DNA from: Tubulanus polymorphus
Taxonomy: Eukaryota > Nemertea > Palaeonemertea > Tubulaniformes > Tubulanidae
Assembly: GCF_964204645.1 (NCBI RefSeq)
Contig: NC_134025.1
Coordinates: 15,904,001-15,968,000, forward strand
DNA: 64,000 bases
Direction: 5' to 3'
Positions 11,456-23,234 of the stretch are shown piece after piece. Under the pieces are notes generated by a model. That model searched no databases and was not told the DNA's origin. It saw nothing but the letters and a program-made list of their open reading frames with translations. Each line of letters begins with the position of its first letter. Position 1 is the first letter of the stretch. The position numbers and the translations under genes were made by a program.

Positions 11456-12138
11456 GCATATTTAATACTTACAATTTCCCCATTTTTTCGGTTGGTGGTT
11501 CTTTAAAATCTTCTTCATATCGAAAAGAATGCTTACCTTTCCGATAACGAAATCGACATTTTTGAATTAGTCTAGTTCTAGCATCCGCGATACAAAACGG
11601 ATCCCAGTACTTAATCTATTCAATTACTGATCGTTCGTCAATCCCTCCCTCCGAAATCGGCGTGGTAATACGTACGTTCGTACGTATAGGTCTATGCGAT
11701 AATCGCTTATCGTCTATCTTTATCTCCGAAATTGATGTTTGTGGAATTAGTACCCAGTTTCGCAAGGGCGGTGGGTTCTTTTTCTCGAAATTGGTCTATT
11801 CTCCTGTTCACCGTAAATCCTTCTCTCGTTTCTTCCCGCATTATGAAGTCTTACTTTCATGTGCACTGACTGTATCTACGCCGCGTTGATTTATCCAACA
11901 ACCAATAGCGAAATAAAACCATCCTCACCGTTTCTTTATCGCGCACGCCGGTTGGTTCTATAACGCTTTGGGTGTCTGGTTTCTATTTTTTCCTTTTTCC
12001 TCCTTTTTTCGATATTATGACATAAAACCTATTACAACGAGTACGAGTGATTTGTTTTCGACACACATTTTTATTCAGATAGTTTTTCTCGCCAACAACC
12101 TACGTGTGAGTAAGATAGGATATATAGTTATTATATTC

Positions 12139-12420
12139 TTACACCGTTAAAACGTACAATATCATCGCATATTTAAAGGATATAATTTTCATTCCTGTGA
12201 AAACTAATAATTTCCCGTTATAACCTTGCGGTGTTTCGCAAGCCAAACCGGTGTTGATTAACCGTTGTTCCATCGGCGCTATTGTTGTCGTTTCGACGGA
12301 GTGAACGTCGAAAACAGCCGCATCGGTTGTTGCTTTTACCCGAACCGGCGCGTCCGGCTGCAGTATTTTCAATTTGATCGGTGGTCTCTCCATACCTCTT
12401 TTCGATGTTCCCGTGGACAC
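12139..12420 (-). pseudogene. dUTPase fragment (Polinton cargo)
   Basis: The ORF starts MSTGTSKRGMERPP and then matches the trimeric dUTPase N terminus: PDAPVRVKATTDAAVFDVHS (motif 1 region, although the usual Gly in AG.DL is altered to VFDV) and IAPMEQRLINTGLACETPQG, leading to motif 2. Similarity ends near 12215, and motifs 3-5 are missing, so it cannot be catalytic. dUTPase would hydrolyse dUTP to dUMP and keep uracil out of replicating DNA. It lies just beyond the 7.1-kb insertion from the capsid-protease cluster, in the same orientation, and would have been next in that gene row. Pairing with the kinase at 25 kb suggests a nucleotide-metabolism module. Confidence 0.65.
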
Positions 12421-12488
12421 AACGTCGAACCGCTTGTGTTTCCTCGCACGATGTTACATCATATATTGCCTGTTTAACACATTTAACG

Positions 12489-13070
12489 CAGTCTCAAATG
12501 TTTTGTGACTTTCTCAAAATGTATCAAAAATTTAACTAATTTTTAGTTCATAAGTCCTCAAATATTCATAAATGAACAGTTAAAAATTGTTGAAACATGT
12601 CGACTCTGCCGTAAAATCAACCTATTAACAGTCCGGAATTTGGGATTATATTGGGCTTTAGAGAACATAATGCCCCCGAGGTCTTCACATTTACAGAAAA
12701 GATTATGTAAGTGATTCACTCGCAGCGCGCGATAGGCGCACAATAGAAATCTGAGCAGCGCGTTCTTTGAGTGTCACCAATTAAGAGGACCGCTATTGTG
12801 AAAATTGACTGCGGGAGGAATATTCCTCCCAATGTCAATCGATGGAAACTTGACCATGGGGTCCGATATTCAAAGAATTGACTTTGGGAGGAATATTCCT
12901 CCCAAGGTCAAACGAAGAGAATTTGACCTTCAGGTCTGATATTCAAAGTATCGACGTCGGGAGGATTGTTCCTCCCTATGTCAAACCATGGACGTATAAT
13001 CTAGTTTATACGTCCATGGTCAAACGAAGGAAAATGGACCTGGTCTGATATTCGAAATATTGTCATTTGT
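12489..13070. repeat. Left TIR of the 7.1-kb element
   Basis: This matches 19010-19579 inverted. It contains three spaced palindromic blocks GGGAGGAATATTCCTCCC or variants (about 12812, 12887 and 12958), each next to a TTGAC-like word, so the arm itself is a small tandem array of ~75-bp units. Confidence 0.8.
12981..13025. repeat. 33-bp hairpin micro-insertion with 6-bp target duplication
   Basis: The right TIR lacks this block. TCAAAC (12981-12986) and TCAAAC (13020-13025) flank a hairpin, CATGGACGTATAA, loop TCTAG, then its complement. A closely similar hairpin (CATGGACGTATAGACGTCCATG) occurs at 4233-4254, so this looks like a tiny mobile foldback. Confidence 0.6.
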
Positions 13071-15869
13071 CAACTGAAGGAAAATGAACCCGAGTCTTAG
13101 ATTCAAAGTATATTGATTTAGGGAGGAATTTTTCCTCCCACCACTAAACGCTATAACCTGAAATTTTAGAAAGATAGGTGTTTTGGGTGTAATTAGTTTT
13201 TTTAAAGCCATAAAGCCGGTAGATTTATGAATTTCGAGTGATACGATACACATTGTTCGAGGTAATGAGACGGTATGAGACATAGGCCTACATACAATTT
13301 AAGAAAACTAAATAGATTTTGTATTTTCCTTGTCTAACAGTAAGTTGCTATAACTTTGTTGACAATCAATTGTAATCAGATTGTAATCATGCCCTTCCCG
13401 ATAAACATGTAGAGGGGATTCGTAATTAAAACACGTGCATAACATAGAAATTAAGTTTTGATTATACAGGGAATATATTAGGACTGCTTACAAATTTTCA
13501 CAAGACTCCGATAAATCTAAATAACGGCACGAGTTTAGCTAATTTACGGGTTTAAAGGTTCATTTTCAGAGTCAATGGACGTAATTTGATAAATGCATTC
13601 TTTAAATGGAAATTCTATAGTAATCGATACAAATCATTTATATTAAGTGTTTTGTGTTAATTAAGAATGGTAATTCAAGGATTAAAGATCGTTATGAAGC
13701 TGATACATTTCATTCGTGTGGATTCTTCTCTCATTACTAGCGTTAATAGGAGATTCGCGTGTCACGCATGATATTCGAGTCGTATTTCTTTCATTTACGA
13801 TCGCAAATTAGCCATTGTCCTAGTGAGCATTATTCTCATTTATATGTATAAGTGTATTCGGTATGAGGGTTTGTTTCTTTCTTCACTCCTGTATACACAA
13901 TTCAGAAATAGGAGTTAATAAGGAGGTTTTACTCCTAACCGAACTCAGTTCCCATTCAGTTCAGTTCAAGTTTATATGCATGGAGATCTATGAAATAAGG
14001 GAAAATACAATCCAGCCTACTAGCCACTGAACGTTAGCACCCAGAAAACGTCAAGAATTTGCAGAGAGAAAACATTATGTTACAAAAATATCGGATAAAA
14101 TTCATTCTAAACATGCGTTACTAGGCCCAGAACTCCAGATATCGGGATGTTATGTCTAAGGCAGATTTCTCCCTTTATGACACAACCATTTAATTACTCA
14201 TGTGACCATTATGTTTAAACACCTCTCACAATCAAGCTTAAGCTAAAGTGGCCTGCGGTATGAATGCTTTAGTATTGATTCATATACGAAGCATTATAGT
14301 CTTTACATTGAAATTAGTTGATAGAATGCATCTTACTTTTTCTCGACTTAAAAATTATTATTTGATTGACATACTACGGATTCGGAAACTAGTTGATTAA
14401 AAGCACAAACGCATACAGTCGCTATCCTGGTAATTAAATCGACTTAAAAATCGATTGATTGTTATTGAAATGATGAAAGTTGAAAAAGACAATCAACGTT
14501 TTTATGAGATATATGTTTCGTTGTTCGTGATATTCATCATACACCAATGTCTAGTAAAATTTAACAATTCAAAGTTACTACAAAACTTGCAAATTCTAAT
14601 GTTTATTTAGCGGCAATTTTCCCTTTGCCATTTTCCAACGTTTATCCAAAGATTGAAATACTTCATTAATACTAAACTAATACTAAAAGTTATCGCACTG
14701 TTAAAATAATATTTCAAATTTCAAATAGTATTTCAAAGATATTTCAAATAAAAAGTTTCAATAATTTATCGCATCGCACAGCAATTTCGTGAAATACATT
14801 TTTGATTTACGGGTGCCTCATAGGCCTGTCATCGCTTGTACATTGTCATAATGAATTCTCTTTAATTGAGCAATATTTACTTAGGACTTAATCACTGATT
14901 TTCTATAGATAATGAGCTATACAAAGCCTAAACCGATAAAATTCAGTGGCTTGTTATTGTCAGCTTGCTTGTATACCAAGCTTCGCTAACATAAACGATG
15001 ATGTTGCCCTTTTAACTGAAATCTTGACGTATCAAATCATAGATAAATAAAACAGCAAAAATTGCTTCAATCGTTTTTACGCATGAGGAATCGATCTTGA
15101 TTTGAAAGGCACTTGTTGACGTGTGGGGAAAAATTGAAAATTTTCACAGAAATCCTATAAAACGATTCCAGTTATTTTGAACTTAATTTTGCAATACAAA
15201 CGAAAACATACCAGCGGCAGCAAATCATAAACTCTTTAATTGGTATTCTTAGGGGATTTTTACCGGGGAATTTCTACCATTACCGTGTAGACGAGCCGGT
15301 AACAAAAACCTTTGGAAACAACAAATTATTCGCTTGTATGAATTTACGCCACTTTTGATAGGACTGCCTAATCAAATATTTCAATCATGAAGATGGCGAG
15401 TTGACTGAGCCCGAGGCGCACAGTCGATAGTAGTTATATAGAAACAACAAACGTAATGCATTTTCCTTAATAGTGTTTCATCTATAGAGATTTAATACAA
15501 CTTGTCAACAGTTCAATTTCTATAATGCGATGACCTATGTATGAAAATATGTTTTCTGTTTGTTTTACGTGTGATCCATGGGGGATAATACCTTCGCCCA
15601 AACGTTCTACACACACATGATACCATTTAATGAATCCGAAATATATCCAGGCCTAGAGTTCATGCTGAAGGATGAAGACTAAGAATATCTTAGCAATATA
15701 ATTTTTAGAAAGAGCTTTTGGTCCACTGAAGTTAAGAATAGCACGCCGGACTCTTTGTTAGGATCGACCACAGTTCTATAGTGAATTGATCACAAGTAGT
15801 TAATTTAGCAAAACAAAGTAAATTGTTCATTACAGTGCATTGCTAAGGGTTAGTTGTAAAAAACCCCAG

Positions 15870-15955
15870 AATGTTGGAAAATGGCCGAGGAAAAATGGCC
15901 AGGAAAGAATGGCCAAGGAAAAAATGGCCACGGAAAAAAAGGCCAAGGAAAATTT
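15870..15955 (+). repeat. Short tandem repeat AATGGCCAAGGAAAA
   Basis: Five imperfect copies of a ~15-19-bp unit (AATGGCC, then (A/C)(A/G/C)GGAAA) lie in a row. It is probably a small satellite; no ORF crosses it cleanly. Confidence 0.7.
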
Positions 15956-16204
15956 ATGAGAACTACTGCCAATGTTAATAAAACATAAAGCTTTCAATAT
16001 AATGACATCACATATTTTTCATGGGGCTTAAAACAATTAAAATCGGTATTAATGAGTTCAGAAATGTGATGAACTTACAATTCATTTCATTGCATATAAT
16101 GAATATATCAAGAACTATCATGCAAGTGGTCAATGAATAAACTTACTAGTGATTAACTTAAACTTAATAAAATAACTAAGTCAATAATTCAAAACATCTA
16201 AGTA

Positions 16205-16260
16205 AGCGAGTAAAAATCCCCTCGGTAAAAATCCCCAATTCTTCAAATTAGGTAATCCCC
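16205..16260 (-). repeat. Dispersed GGGGATTTTTACC block (one of several)
   Basis: Two inverted copies of GGTAAAAATCCCC lie here. Similar plus-strand copies are at about 15253-15276, 16784-16925 and 63345-63415. They look like fragments of one dispersed repeat family. Confidence 0.5.
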
Positions 16261-17852
16261 TCCCTTTGAAGGGATTATAAGTAGATACAATCTTAAGGTC
16301 AATTAATTCGTATTATTGATACGTATATCAAATTTATTCATATTTTACTGTCGAACACCATAAGGATATCAATATGCCCATACAAACTATGCTATTTGAA
16401 TTAAAACATACTATAAATTAACGTTTCATTGATACTAAATTAGTACATATACATGTAGTTATTGCACAGCTTAGTAAAGGGGCTCATCGCACATATCAAA
16501 TATATTACACTAGCTTGAATCTAAAATATTTAATATCAAAAGTACATTATTTCTAATAATTCATGGCATCGCACAGCTGAAATTCAAAAATATTCCAGTT
16601 CGAATCTTAAGATATTACAAATAAAAGTTTATTACTCTTATTAATTCTTACAATTTATCTTATCCGTAAGAATTTATCGCAACGAAAGATTTCATTTAAA
16701 AGTTCAAACATATTTCAGTCTCATTGCAAATTCGAGAAACATCGTGTTTTGACATGTTCTTGACAATCACCAAGTATGAATATTTGGGGGATTTTTACCC
16801 AGGGTATGTTTACCCAGGGTTTAGATTTTTTAGATTTCTACATAGGAAATCTTTACCAGGTGATCTTTTTTGAACGGATGAAGGTATTTTGAAGGAGATA
16901 TTCTGGGGGATTTTTAATTGTCATATCTAGCTACAGTAGATACTTTGATTATTCGCTACGATACTTATTACATATCACACAAATCTGCGTATACGCTAGA
17001 ATCCATACTGTTAGCAAAAATCACTAAGAATCGCAATTTGCTCATTTTGTAATATTTTTTAAATCGTCCAATTTTATTGCAGAGATTCCCCGATATATCA
17101 CGAGTAATGAAACAGATATCATGTTTAAACGTAGATTTTTCTTTTATTTTGAAATCCATAGAGCAAGCATTGGAACCAAATGTTATTGAACATAAAGCTC
17201 CCAACCCTCCCTGCATTTATACATCGAGAAATCCAACTCGACTATAATAGGCTTTTTATCATGGTGTAATATCATGGTGTATAGCTTGTGCAACAGGACG
17301 TCACTGAGTAATTACGTTAATTGTGAGGTGTTTATACATAATAGTTTCGTGTACAATTCATATGGTGGGATCATAATCGGGAAAGATCTGCCTCAAATAC
17401 TTTATCGCCTTAGGGAGCTTCTCGATAAAATTCCCCAAAAATAATTCAAGATCGCCCTATCCAATATCTAAAGGCCATTCAAAGCAATATATTTTGTCAA
17501 TTCTTTTTGAATTTATTCGTAATCAATAACATATTCTTAATAGTAATGATTTTATTATTAGGAATCTGATCTAATATATTTCTAGTTGTAAAACGTAGCT
17601 GTCGGATTTACGAGCAATTATCACATTAATGAGATGATCGCTCGTAAGTCGGATGGATGGACATATTAGTGTGTACCGGTCTACAGTGTCTTTAATTAAA
17701 GATTCCATTTGATATCTGTCGTATTTCTATAAATGAGTACAAACAGAAATATAAACCCTTTACAGGGTACAAATCAGAAGTTAAAACTAGGACAATGGCT
17801 AATTTGCAAACATAAAGGGAAAGATTTCTCTCAACAATCATGACCCACATAA

Positions 17853-18178
17853 GCCGCGATCACACGGAGACGATTTGGCCCGGGCCAAATTAGCACCGAT
17901 CAGGCTCGGGCCAAATTTGGTAATTAGAGAGCGCGTTCACACGCAAACCATTCACTCGATACTAAACAATGCTCAAACAAAGCGAAGTGGATCATTTACG
18001 GTGCTAGTTGCAATTCAAACGCAGTCATTTGTCTGGTGCGCGAGCCTGGTCCGTCGTTTTTGGTCGGGCCAAATTTGGCCCGGGCCAAACAGGCTCGGGC
18101 CCATTGGCACCCGTGTGAACAGTTGGTCCGGCCCAAATTTGGCCCTGGCCTAAAAACATACACGTGTGATCGCGGCTA
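17853..18178. mobile_element. MITE with CCGCGATCACACG ends
   Basis: AGCCGCGATCACACG at the left and CGTGTGATCGCGGCT at the right form a ~15-bp inverted repeat. Inside is an internal inverted GGCCCGGGCCAAA pattern. No clear target duplication was found. Confidence 0.65.
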
Positions 18179-18179
18179 T

Positions 18180-18480
18180 AGAGACGATTTGTCGGGGCTA
18201 AATTGGCTCGAATCAGGTCCGACTTAAATTTTACGCATGGCTTACCAAAGAGCGCGCAGATTTTCATGTTCAAATTCATTTCACATTCAAATTCAAACCC
18301 ATTCATTCGTTACTAAACAATGCTTAAACCATGGAATCTAAAACGAGTCCATACTTAAACCAAGCGAAGTGACTGACTCCCAGAACCAGTTTAAATCAAC
18401 ACGCTTAATTTGACTCAGGTCTGGTCCGTCGTTTTTGGTCGGGCGATTAGGCACGGGTTTTCTTTCGCCAGATCTCTCCG
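18180..18480. repeat. Diverged partial copy of the preceding MITE
   Basis: It shares in order GACGATTTG, GAGCGCG, TACTAAACAATGCT, AAGCGAAGTG and TGGTCCGTCGTTTTTGGTCG with 17870-18070, interrupted by extra sequence. This gives a head-to-tail pair of related copies of different age. Confidence 0.6.
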
Positions 18481-19009
18481 TCCCTACACCTTTTAACTTG
18501 ATTTTTATCATCCACGTATTTAAATTTCGATTCTTTCTGCTTGTGTTAATTTTATACTCATGCAAAGCACACTGATTACAATTTGCAGCAGTGCGCTATA
18601 TAATGAAATAAGTAATATTGATTGTTAATATCAATATCAAGTGTGAATTTGCAGTTGAAAAATAATTGATTTGATTAACAGTATAATTTGATCTAGACCT
18701 CCCAGCGTCAATCAATGAAGAAAAAATTTAACTAGTCAAAGACTCAAGATCAAGTAAAGAAAAAGGAAGATGCATTCTAACAACTGATTGCGTTGTGAAG
18801 ACTATATTAGGCTTATTATTAGAACCTGCACTACAGCTATTCAACTTTCTATAAATCATTCGTCGCAGACCCTCAAATACCGTGTACATTATCACTCAAA
18901 TTGCCTAAATATGTCTGGTGTCGTCGCTATAGTATACTACTTATTAAAAACAATTATTACACCAATATAATTAATATATACACCTATCATTCTAAAAGCT
19001 CAGGTTTTA

Positions 19010-19579
19010 GCGTTTAGTGGTTTGGAAGAACATTCATCCCAAAGTCTATATTTCGAATAACAGACCAGGTCCAGTTTCCTTCGTTTGACATTCGGAGGAA
19101 CATTCCTCCCGAAGTCGATACTTTGAATATCAGACCTGAAGGTCAAATTCTCTTCGTTTGACCTTGGGAGGAATATTCCTCCCAAAGTCAATTCTTTGAA
19201 TATCGGACCCCATGGTCAAGTTTCCATCGATTGACATTGGGAGGAATATTCCTCCCGCAGTCAATTTTCACAATAGCGGTCCTCTTAATTGGTGACACTC
19301 AAAGAACGCGCTGCTCAGATTTCTATTGTGCGCCTATCGCGCGCTGCGCGTGAATCACTTACGTAATCTTTTCTGTAAATGTGAAGACCTCGGGGCATTA
19401 TGTTCTCTAAAGCCCAATATTATCCCAAATTCCGGACTGTTAATAGGTTGATTTTACGGCAGAGTCGACATGTTTCAACAATTTTTAACTGTTCATTTAT
19501 GAATATTTGAGGACTTATGAACTAAAAATTAGTTAAATTTTTGATACATTTTGAGAAAGTCACAAAACATTTGAGACTG
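19010..19579. repeat. Right TIR of the 7.1-kb element
   Basis: This is the inverted partner of 12489-13070, including three GGAGGAATATTCCTCC-type blocks. It lacks the hairpin micro-insertion present in the left arm. Confidence 0.8.
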
Positions 19580-19589
19580 TGTTATTTCT

Positions 19590-20071
19590 AATGTATTCCC
19601 GGTCGAAGGTTTTGAATGTTTTTCCGAACGTTCTTTCGACAAATTTGTTGACGTACGTATCTTTATCGGAGACTTTTCCTAACGTTTTGGCTATTTCCTA
19701 CATGCTTAAGTCTTTACACCTCCAATATACGAAGAAAATCACGTGTTGCCCCGCAAGCGCTGGATAGTACGTTTTGCAATCGCCTCGTTTTCCACTTGTA
19801 GGCCTTTTTCCCGATGAATTTTATCAATTGTTTCTTACGCGGTTTTAACCCGTAAGAATCGAAATATTCGACCGTTTTGTTGTTTTTCGGGAAATAAATT
19901 CCCACCCAATGCGATCCGGGTTGGTTTGACATGTCTAAATTCACGACGTAAGCGCACGGCTTCTTCTTCCGCTATTCGACGGGTAACATATCCAACGGAC
20001 GAACGTTTACGAACACCCCCTTTCGTAACGGGATGACTTTTTAGCGCTTCGTCGATTTCTTGATTATTCAT
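19590..20071 (-). pseudogene. Adenain-like maturation protease (Polinton PRO), frameshifted
   Basis: This is an adenovirus-type cysteine protease that would cleave virion precursors. NLDMSNQPGSHWVGIYF carries the catalytic His, VEYFDSYGL the conserved Asp region, and the catalytic Cys region LQNVLSSACG is followed in another frame by further family-like sequence ending at the 7.1-kb insertion. At least two frameshifts are visible (near 19960 and near 19755), plus a stop near 19700. The presumed ATG at 20071 overlaps the capsid gene stop by 8 nt (ATGAATAA), a compact virus-like junction. Nonfunctional as it stands. Confidence 0.75.
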
Positions 20072-21342
20072 TGAAGATGTTTCGATCTTTATCTATTTCG
20101 ACGATAGCGTCGTATTCCATGTAGGCGATAATCGTGAGACTGGACACGTTCGGCGTTTTCAACCTCATGTGGAGACTTATATGCCCTTCGCGGGTTAAGT
20201 TCATGTTTCCTCCATTCGTTTCATCCAGTGCTAAGTTGAAACCGAAAAATGTGAATCCTTTCGTGTATTGTTTGTAGGATATACCGCACGAGCCATACGC
20301 GAGGTTCCATTTATTTAAACTTTGCAACAGCGCGTAATACCCTTCGATGTCCCCTTCTGTAGCGGTGAAATCTAACACGAACAGTTCGTGCGGAACCGAT
20401 TGGCCGTTTTGCCTCAAGGCGACGTTATTGATTTTGAAATTATCGAACGGGTTCATGTGTTTATTCCCGTCGAATGCGCCCGTTTTAACCACGCCGATGA
20501 TGATTCGATTCGGCAAAGTTCCGCTCACCAGATTCGGCTCGGATATATCAGCACGGTTTCCTCCTCTCGTAAAATATTTGATGTCAATTTTTCGAACCGG
20601 ATATTTCGCGTTAACCGTTTTCAACCGAAGTTCGTGCGCTTCTCTAACGTGGTCGGCTACCTTTTTCACGCCAACAAAAACACTTTTTTCGTATTGGATT
20701 TTAAATTTCATGTCACTCTTCGGTTTTCGCCATCAGTACGACACCCTCTTCCGAACGGTGTAATTTTACGCCGATGCGCACTTCGATGACTGTTTCGACT
20801 GTTGAAATATTTCGTTGTGAATTCGACCGACACACTGGAACGTACGACTTCCTTTGGTTCTCTCGTACCGAAAAAACGCCCCTTTATTAATCGGTGTTTT
20901 CGCGTTCACCGTATCGCCAACGACGTTCATATCGCCCTGGTCCTGGTAAAAATAAAATCGCACCCAATTGATTTTTTTTCGCTTCCTGGCTGTGGGAAAA
21001 TAGATTTTCCATGTACGATCGATACGCGTACATGTCATCGCTGTTTCCTATCGGTTTATTATTCATCGTTACTTCCACTTGTCGAAAAGCGCTACCCGCG
21101 AAATTGCTGATCGGATACACGATAGTTCCATTGTCCGTCTCATCCCCCGACGGTAAATTGGCGCCGTTCTCGTCTACAATGTTCGCCGTGAGAACTACGA
21201 GCACGTTTTCCGTGTCGATATAGTCGTCATTTTCGAGTGAAATTTTGAATTCGATCAGGCCGGAACGATCTGTTGACGTTAGCGGGAAGAATTCATATCT
21301 CGTTTCTTCAACGCTCGTTTGCGTGGGCGGTATTTCGAACAA
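20064..21342 (-). pseudogene. Polinton major capsid protein (double jelly-roll), frameshifted
   Basis: The N-terminal part (21342-20890) carries PPTQTSVEETRYEFFPLTS, IEFKISLENDDYIDTENV and a YRSYMENL segment typical of Polinton/adintovirus capsids. The middle continues in another frame (about 21000-20780) with FYFYQDQGDMN and GRIHNEIFQQ. The C-terminal 215 residues (20711-20064) include GNKHMNPFDNFKINNV, FTFFGFNLAL and YMEYDAIVEIDKDRN. Total length would be about 430 residues or more, near the family's usual range. At least two frameshifts inactivate it. The N terminus may extend upstream of 21342, since in-frame protein-like sequence continues to about 21400. It lies directly before the protease gene. 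Confidence 0.82.
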
Positions 21343-21439
21343 TTCTAATTCCGTTTTCGTGCAGTCGCACGAGTCGTCGTCGAGTAGAGTAGAGACATCT
21401 TTACGCTCTTTCCGCGAAATATACGTATTCTTCCCCGTT

Positions 21440-21590
21440 TACAGCGCCGTTTTTAAGAAAATATGCCCGCCCCGTGTTTTTTTCTTTTTAGACGTTCGCG
21501 ACCCATTCTTTTTCCTCCGCTTCTTGTCTACTTCCCGCCACTAATCGGACGTATCGAGTTTTCGTTTGCCCGTTCGCTTCTCTTTAGCGA
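21440..21590 (-). pseudogene. Short Lys/Arg-rich (DNA-binding-like) virion protein remnant
   Basis: Between the pX-like and capsid genes, a minus-strand frame is extremely basic (KKRRKKNGSRTSKKKKTRGG) and broken by a stop. Polintons and adenoviruses carry small basic core proteins in this neighbourhood, so a core-protein role is inferred from composition and position only. Confidence 0.4.
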
Positions 21591-21897
21591 TAATATTCTT
21601 TTACGCCTTTTCCTAATTCGACTAGAGCGGCATTTCCTTTTTCTTCGACGGATTCTTTCAAACCTTTCTCCCCGCTTAAAACATCGCTCACGACTTCGGC
21701 GCCGGTGCTTAGTAATTTTTTCCCGCCGATTGCAACGCGCTTTTCGCGACAACGCGAACGACATCTTTAATCAAATTACCGAACAAACTACCTTAACCGT
21801 GCCCGTCGTGATACACGTCTCCTTTGAATACGGACAATCCGGCTCCGTAGTGTTGTTTATAAGTTTCCGTATCGGGAACAGGATTGCGTGATCTCAT
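21584..21897 (-). pseudogene. pX/pVI-like minor virion protein, broken
   Basis: The start is MRSRNPVPDTETYKQHYGAG, followed by LSVFKGDVYHDGHG, an in-frame stop, then GSLFGNLIKDVVRVVAKSAL with Gly/Ala-rich helices. The order 'YxxGxxVFxG...G.GSLFGxL' is characteristic of the small Polinton/adenovirus-like virion proteins. One stop near 21795 and one frameshift near 21710 are visible. It sits between penton and capsid genes on the same strand. Confidence 0.6.
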
Positions 21898-21935
21898 CGT
21901 TTCCACGAACCTCTCTCGGTTGTTTCCGTTTTTAG

Positions 21936-23200
21936 GGTTTCTGCTGCCTCGGCAGAAACCCTATTGGATTCCTGCTGATTATTATTTTAACATATTTTCC
22001 ACTGTGTTTCGTCACATAAAAATCATCTTCTATTAGATTTGACTACTAACAACTTTGAAACGAAATGTTAAACTCTGATGATAATATAACAGTCTCTTTC
22101 TGCGCGTAGTTTCTATGGATGTACCGTGCTTCCTATTTTAAACTTGAGGTTACTTAAAGATAGCACTGGTGGAAATAGCAATCATCAATCATGGCGCGCA
22201 TACTGGCGCGAATCTGAAAGTTTGTGTCATAAATAAATAAAGAAGGAAGGCTCCGAGAATATCCAAATCACAGGTTACTGTGAATAACTGGGGTTCGACC
22301 ATTCACAAGTTAAAAGTGTACTTCCTTGTTTGTGAATTAAGTTAATTCATGCTGTTATTAAAAGCAGTTCCTTTTAAACATTCTATAACAGTATAGTTTT
22401 GTTCGTGGATATCAGCGGTTTATTTATTTATTGTACCGGTACGCGTTTTCTTAATTGAATTGAATTGGTCCGCTCCAAAAGACGGGTCGCACTAGTTAGC
22501 GTCAGAAAATGTCAGCGTCGGTGAAACCTTGTTATCGTCGATATTAAACGGTCTAAAGTCAGTTTATACATCACATACATAACAAATTGGAGGTCCCTTG
22601 TACATGTACATCACATCGTGACGCAGCGGCGATGGTAATGTCATAGAAGAGCAGTCAGTTCAAAATACCTACCTACTGCACCGATAATGAATGATTGCTA
22701 GCCAGAGACCAGTGACAGTCTGTAATGGGGAGTGATGGTACCGTTTGTGATTATGTTTTTATAATGGTTATTGGACGTCAATTTCATATGTGAATTGTAG
22801 TCCCCATCTTATTGCTTGACTAGTCACAACTCTACTAATAGTAACACTATAAGGCCTTCCCTCTTGCATAGTTTACCCTATAGGCCACATTTGTGCTTCG
22901 GCCAAATTCAGTTTTCTTGTCTAGTCGACTTTTTCGGAACTAATAATAACCGAATATGCGCTTAAACTGTCACTAGGGAATGGTAAAAACACCGTGGTTT
23001 CGTTCTTCTCGATGTTATTTCCCCCAAAACCTGGCACATTATTACTTTGCGCGTAGTAGCACATGTGGGTCAACATATCCATGTTGTGAGTTGACCCCTA
23101 GGTGGCACTCTTTCAAAAAATCGGAATGTAACTAACTGATTTCGGGTGAAATCTTTGCTCGCATTCCTGAACGACATTGTATCCAGAAAGGCAGAAACCC
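21936..23200. mobile_element. Probable ~1.3-kb inserted element with GGGTTTCTGC ends
   Basis: The left edge has GGGTTTCTGCTGCC followed at once by GGCAGAAACCC (a hairpin), and the right edge has GGCAGAAACCCG. The sequence between is AT-richer than the Polinton genes on each side and has no ORF. It separates the pX-like gene from the penton stop codon at 23235. Exact ends and target duplication are unresolved. Confidence 0.45.
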
Positions 23201-23234
23201 GTTATCGCTGCTTGCAGCTATATCTTTTTTGTTT

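Larger units (their letters stand above)
13280..18990. other. AT-rich gene-free interior of the 7.1-kb element
   Basis: I see no coding potential. It holds smaller repeats listed separately: GGGGATTTTTACC blocks, an AATGGCC tandem run, and a MITE pair at 17.85-18.48 kb. Confidence 0.5.
12487..19581. mobile_element. 7.1-kb non-autonomous DNA element with ~570-bp inverted ends
   Basis: The left end from 12489 (CAGTCTCAAATGTTTTGTGA) is repeated inverted, nearly base for base, ending at 19579. The two arms stay alignable for about 570 bp, including internal sub-repeats of GGGAGGAATATTCCTCCC. Flanks are TTAA on the left (12483-12486) and TTAT on the right (19582-19585), suggesting a TTAA target with one mutation, as in Kolobok or piggyBac-like elements. 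The interior is AT-rich and shows no transposase. It separates the Polinton protease from the dUTPase fragment, so it inserted after the Polinton. Confidence 0.75.

Noticed and set aside
17875-18306. ORFs with GPNLARA-type repeats on both strands
   Set aside because: They arise from GGCCCGGGCCAAATT palindromes inside a MITE.
20802-21110. Antisense ORF with signal-peptide-like hydrophobic ends
   Set aside because: Completely explained as the opposite strand of the capsid gene.
20347-21891. Several plus-strand ORFs of 70-142 codons across the capsid region
   Set aside because: They lie antisense to the capsid, protease and pX-like genes, and their composition (Phe/Ser/Arg-rich) is that of a shadow frame.
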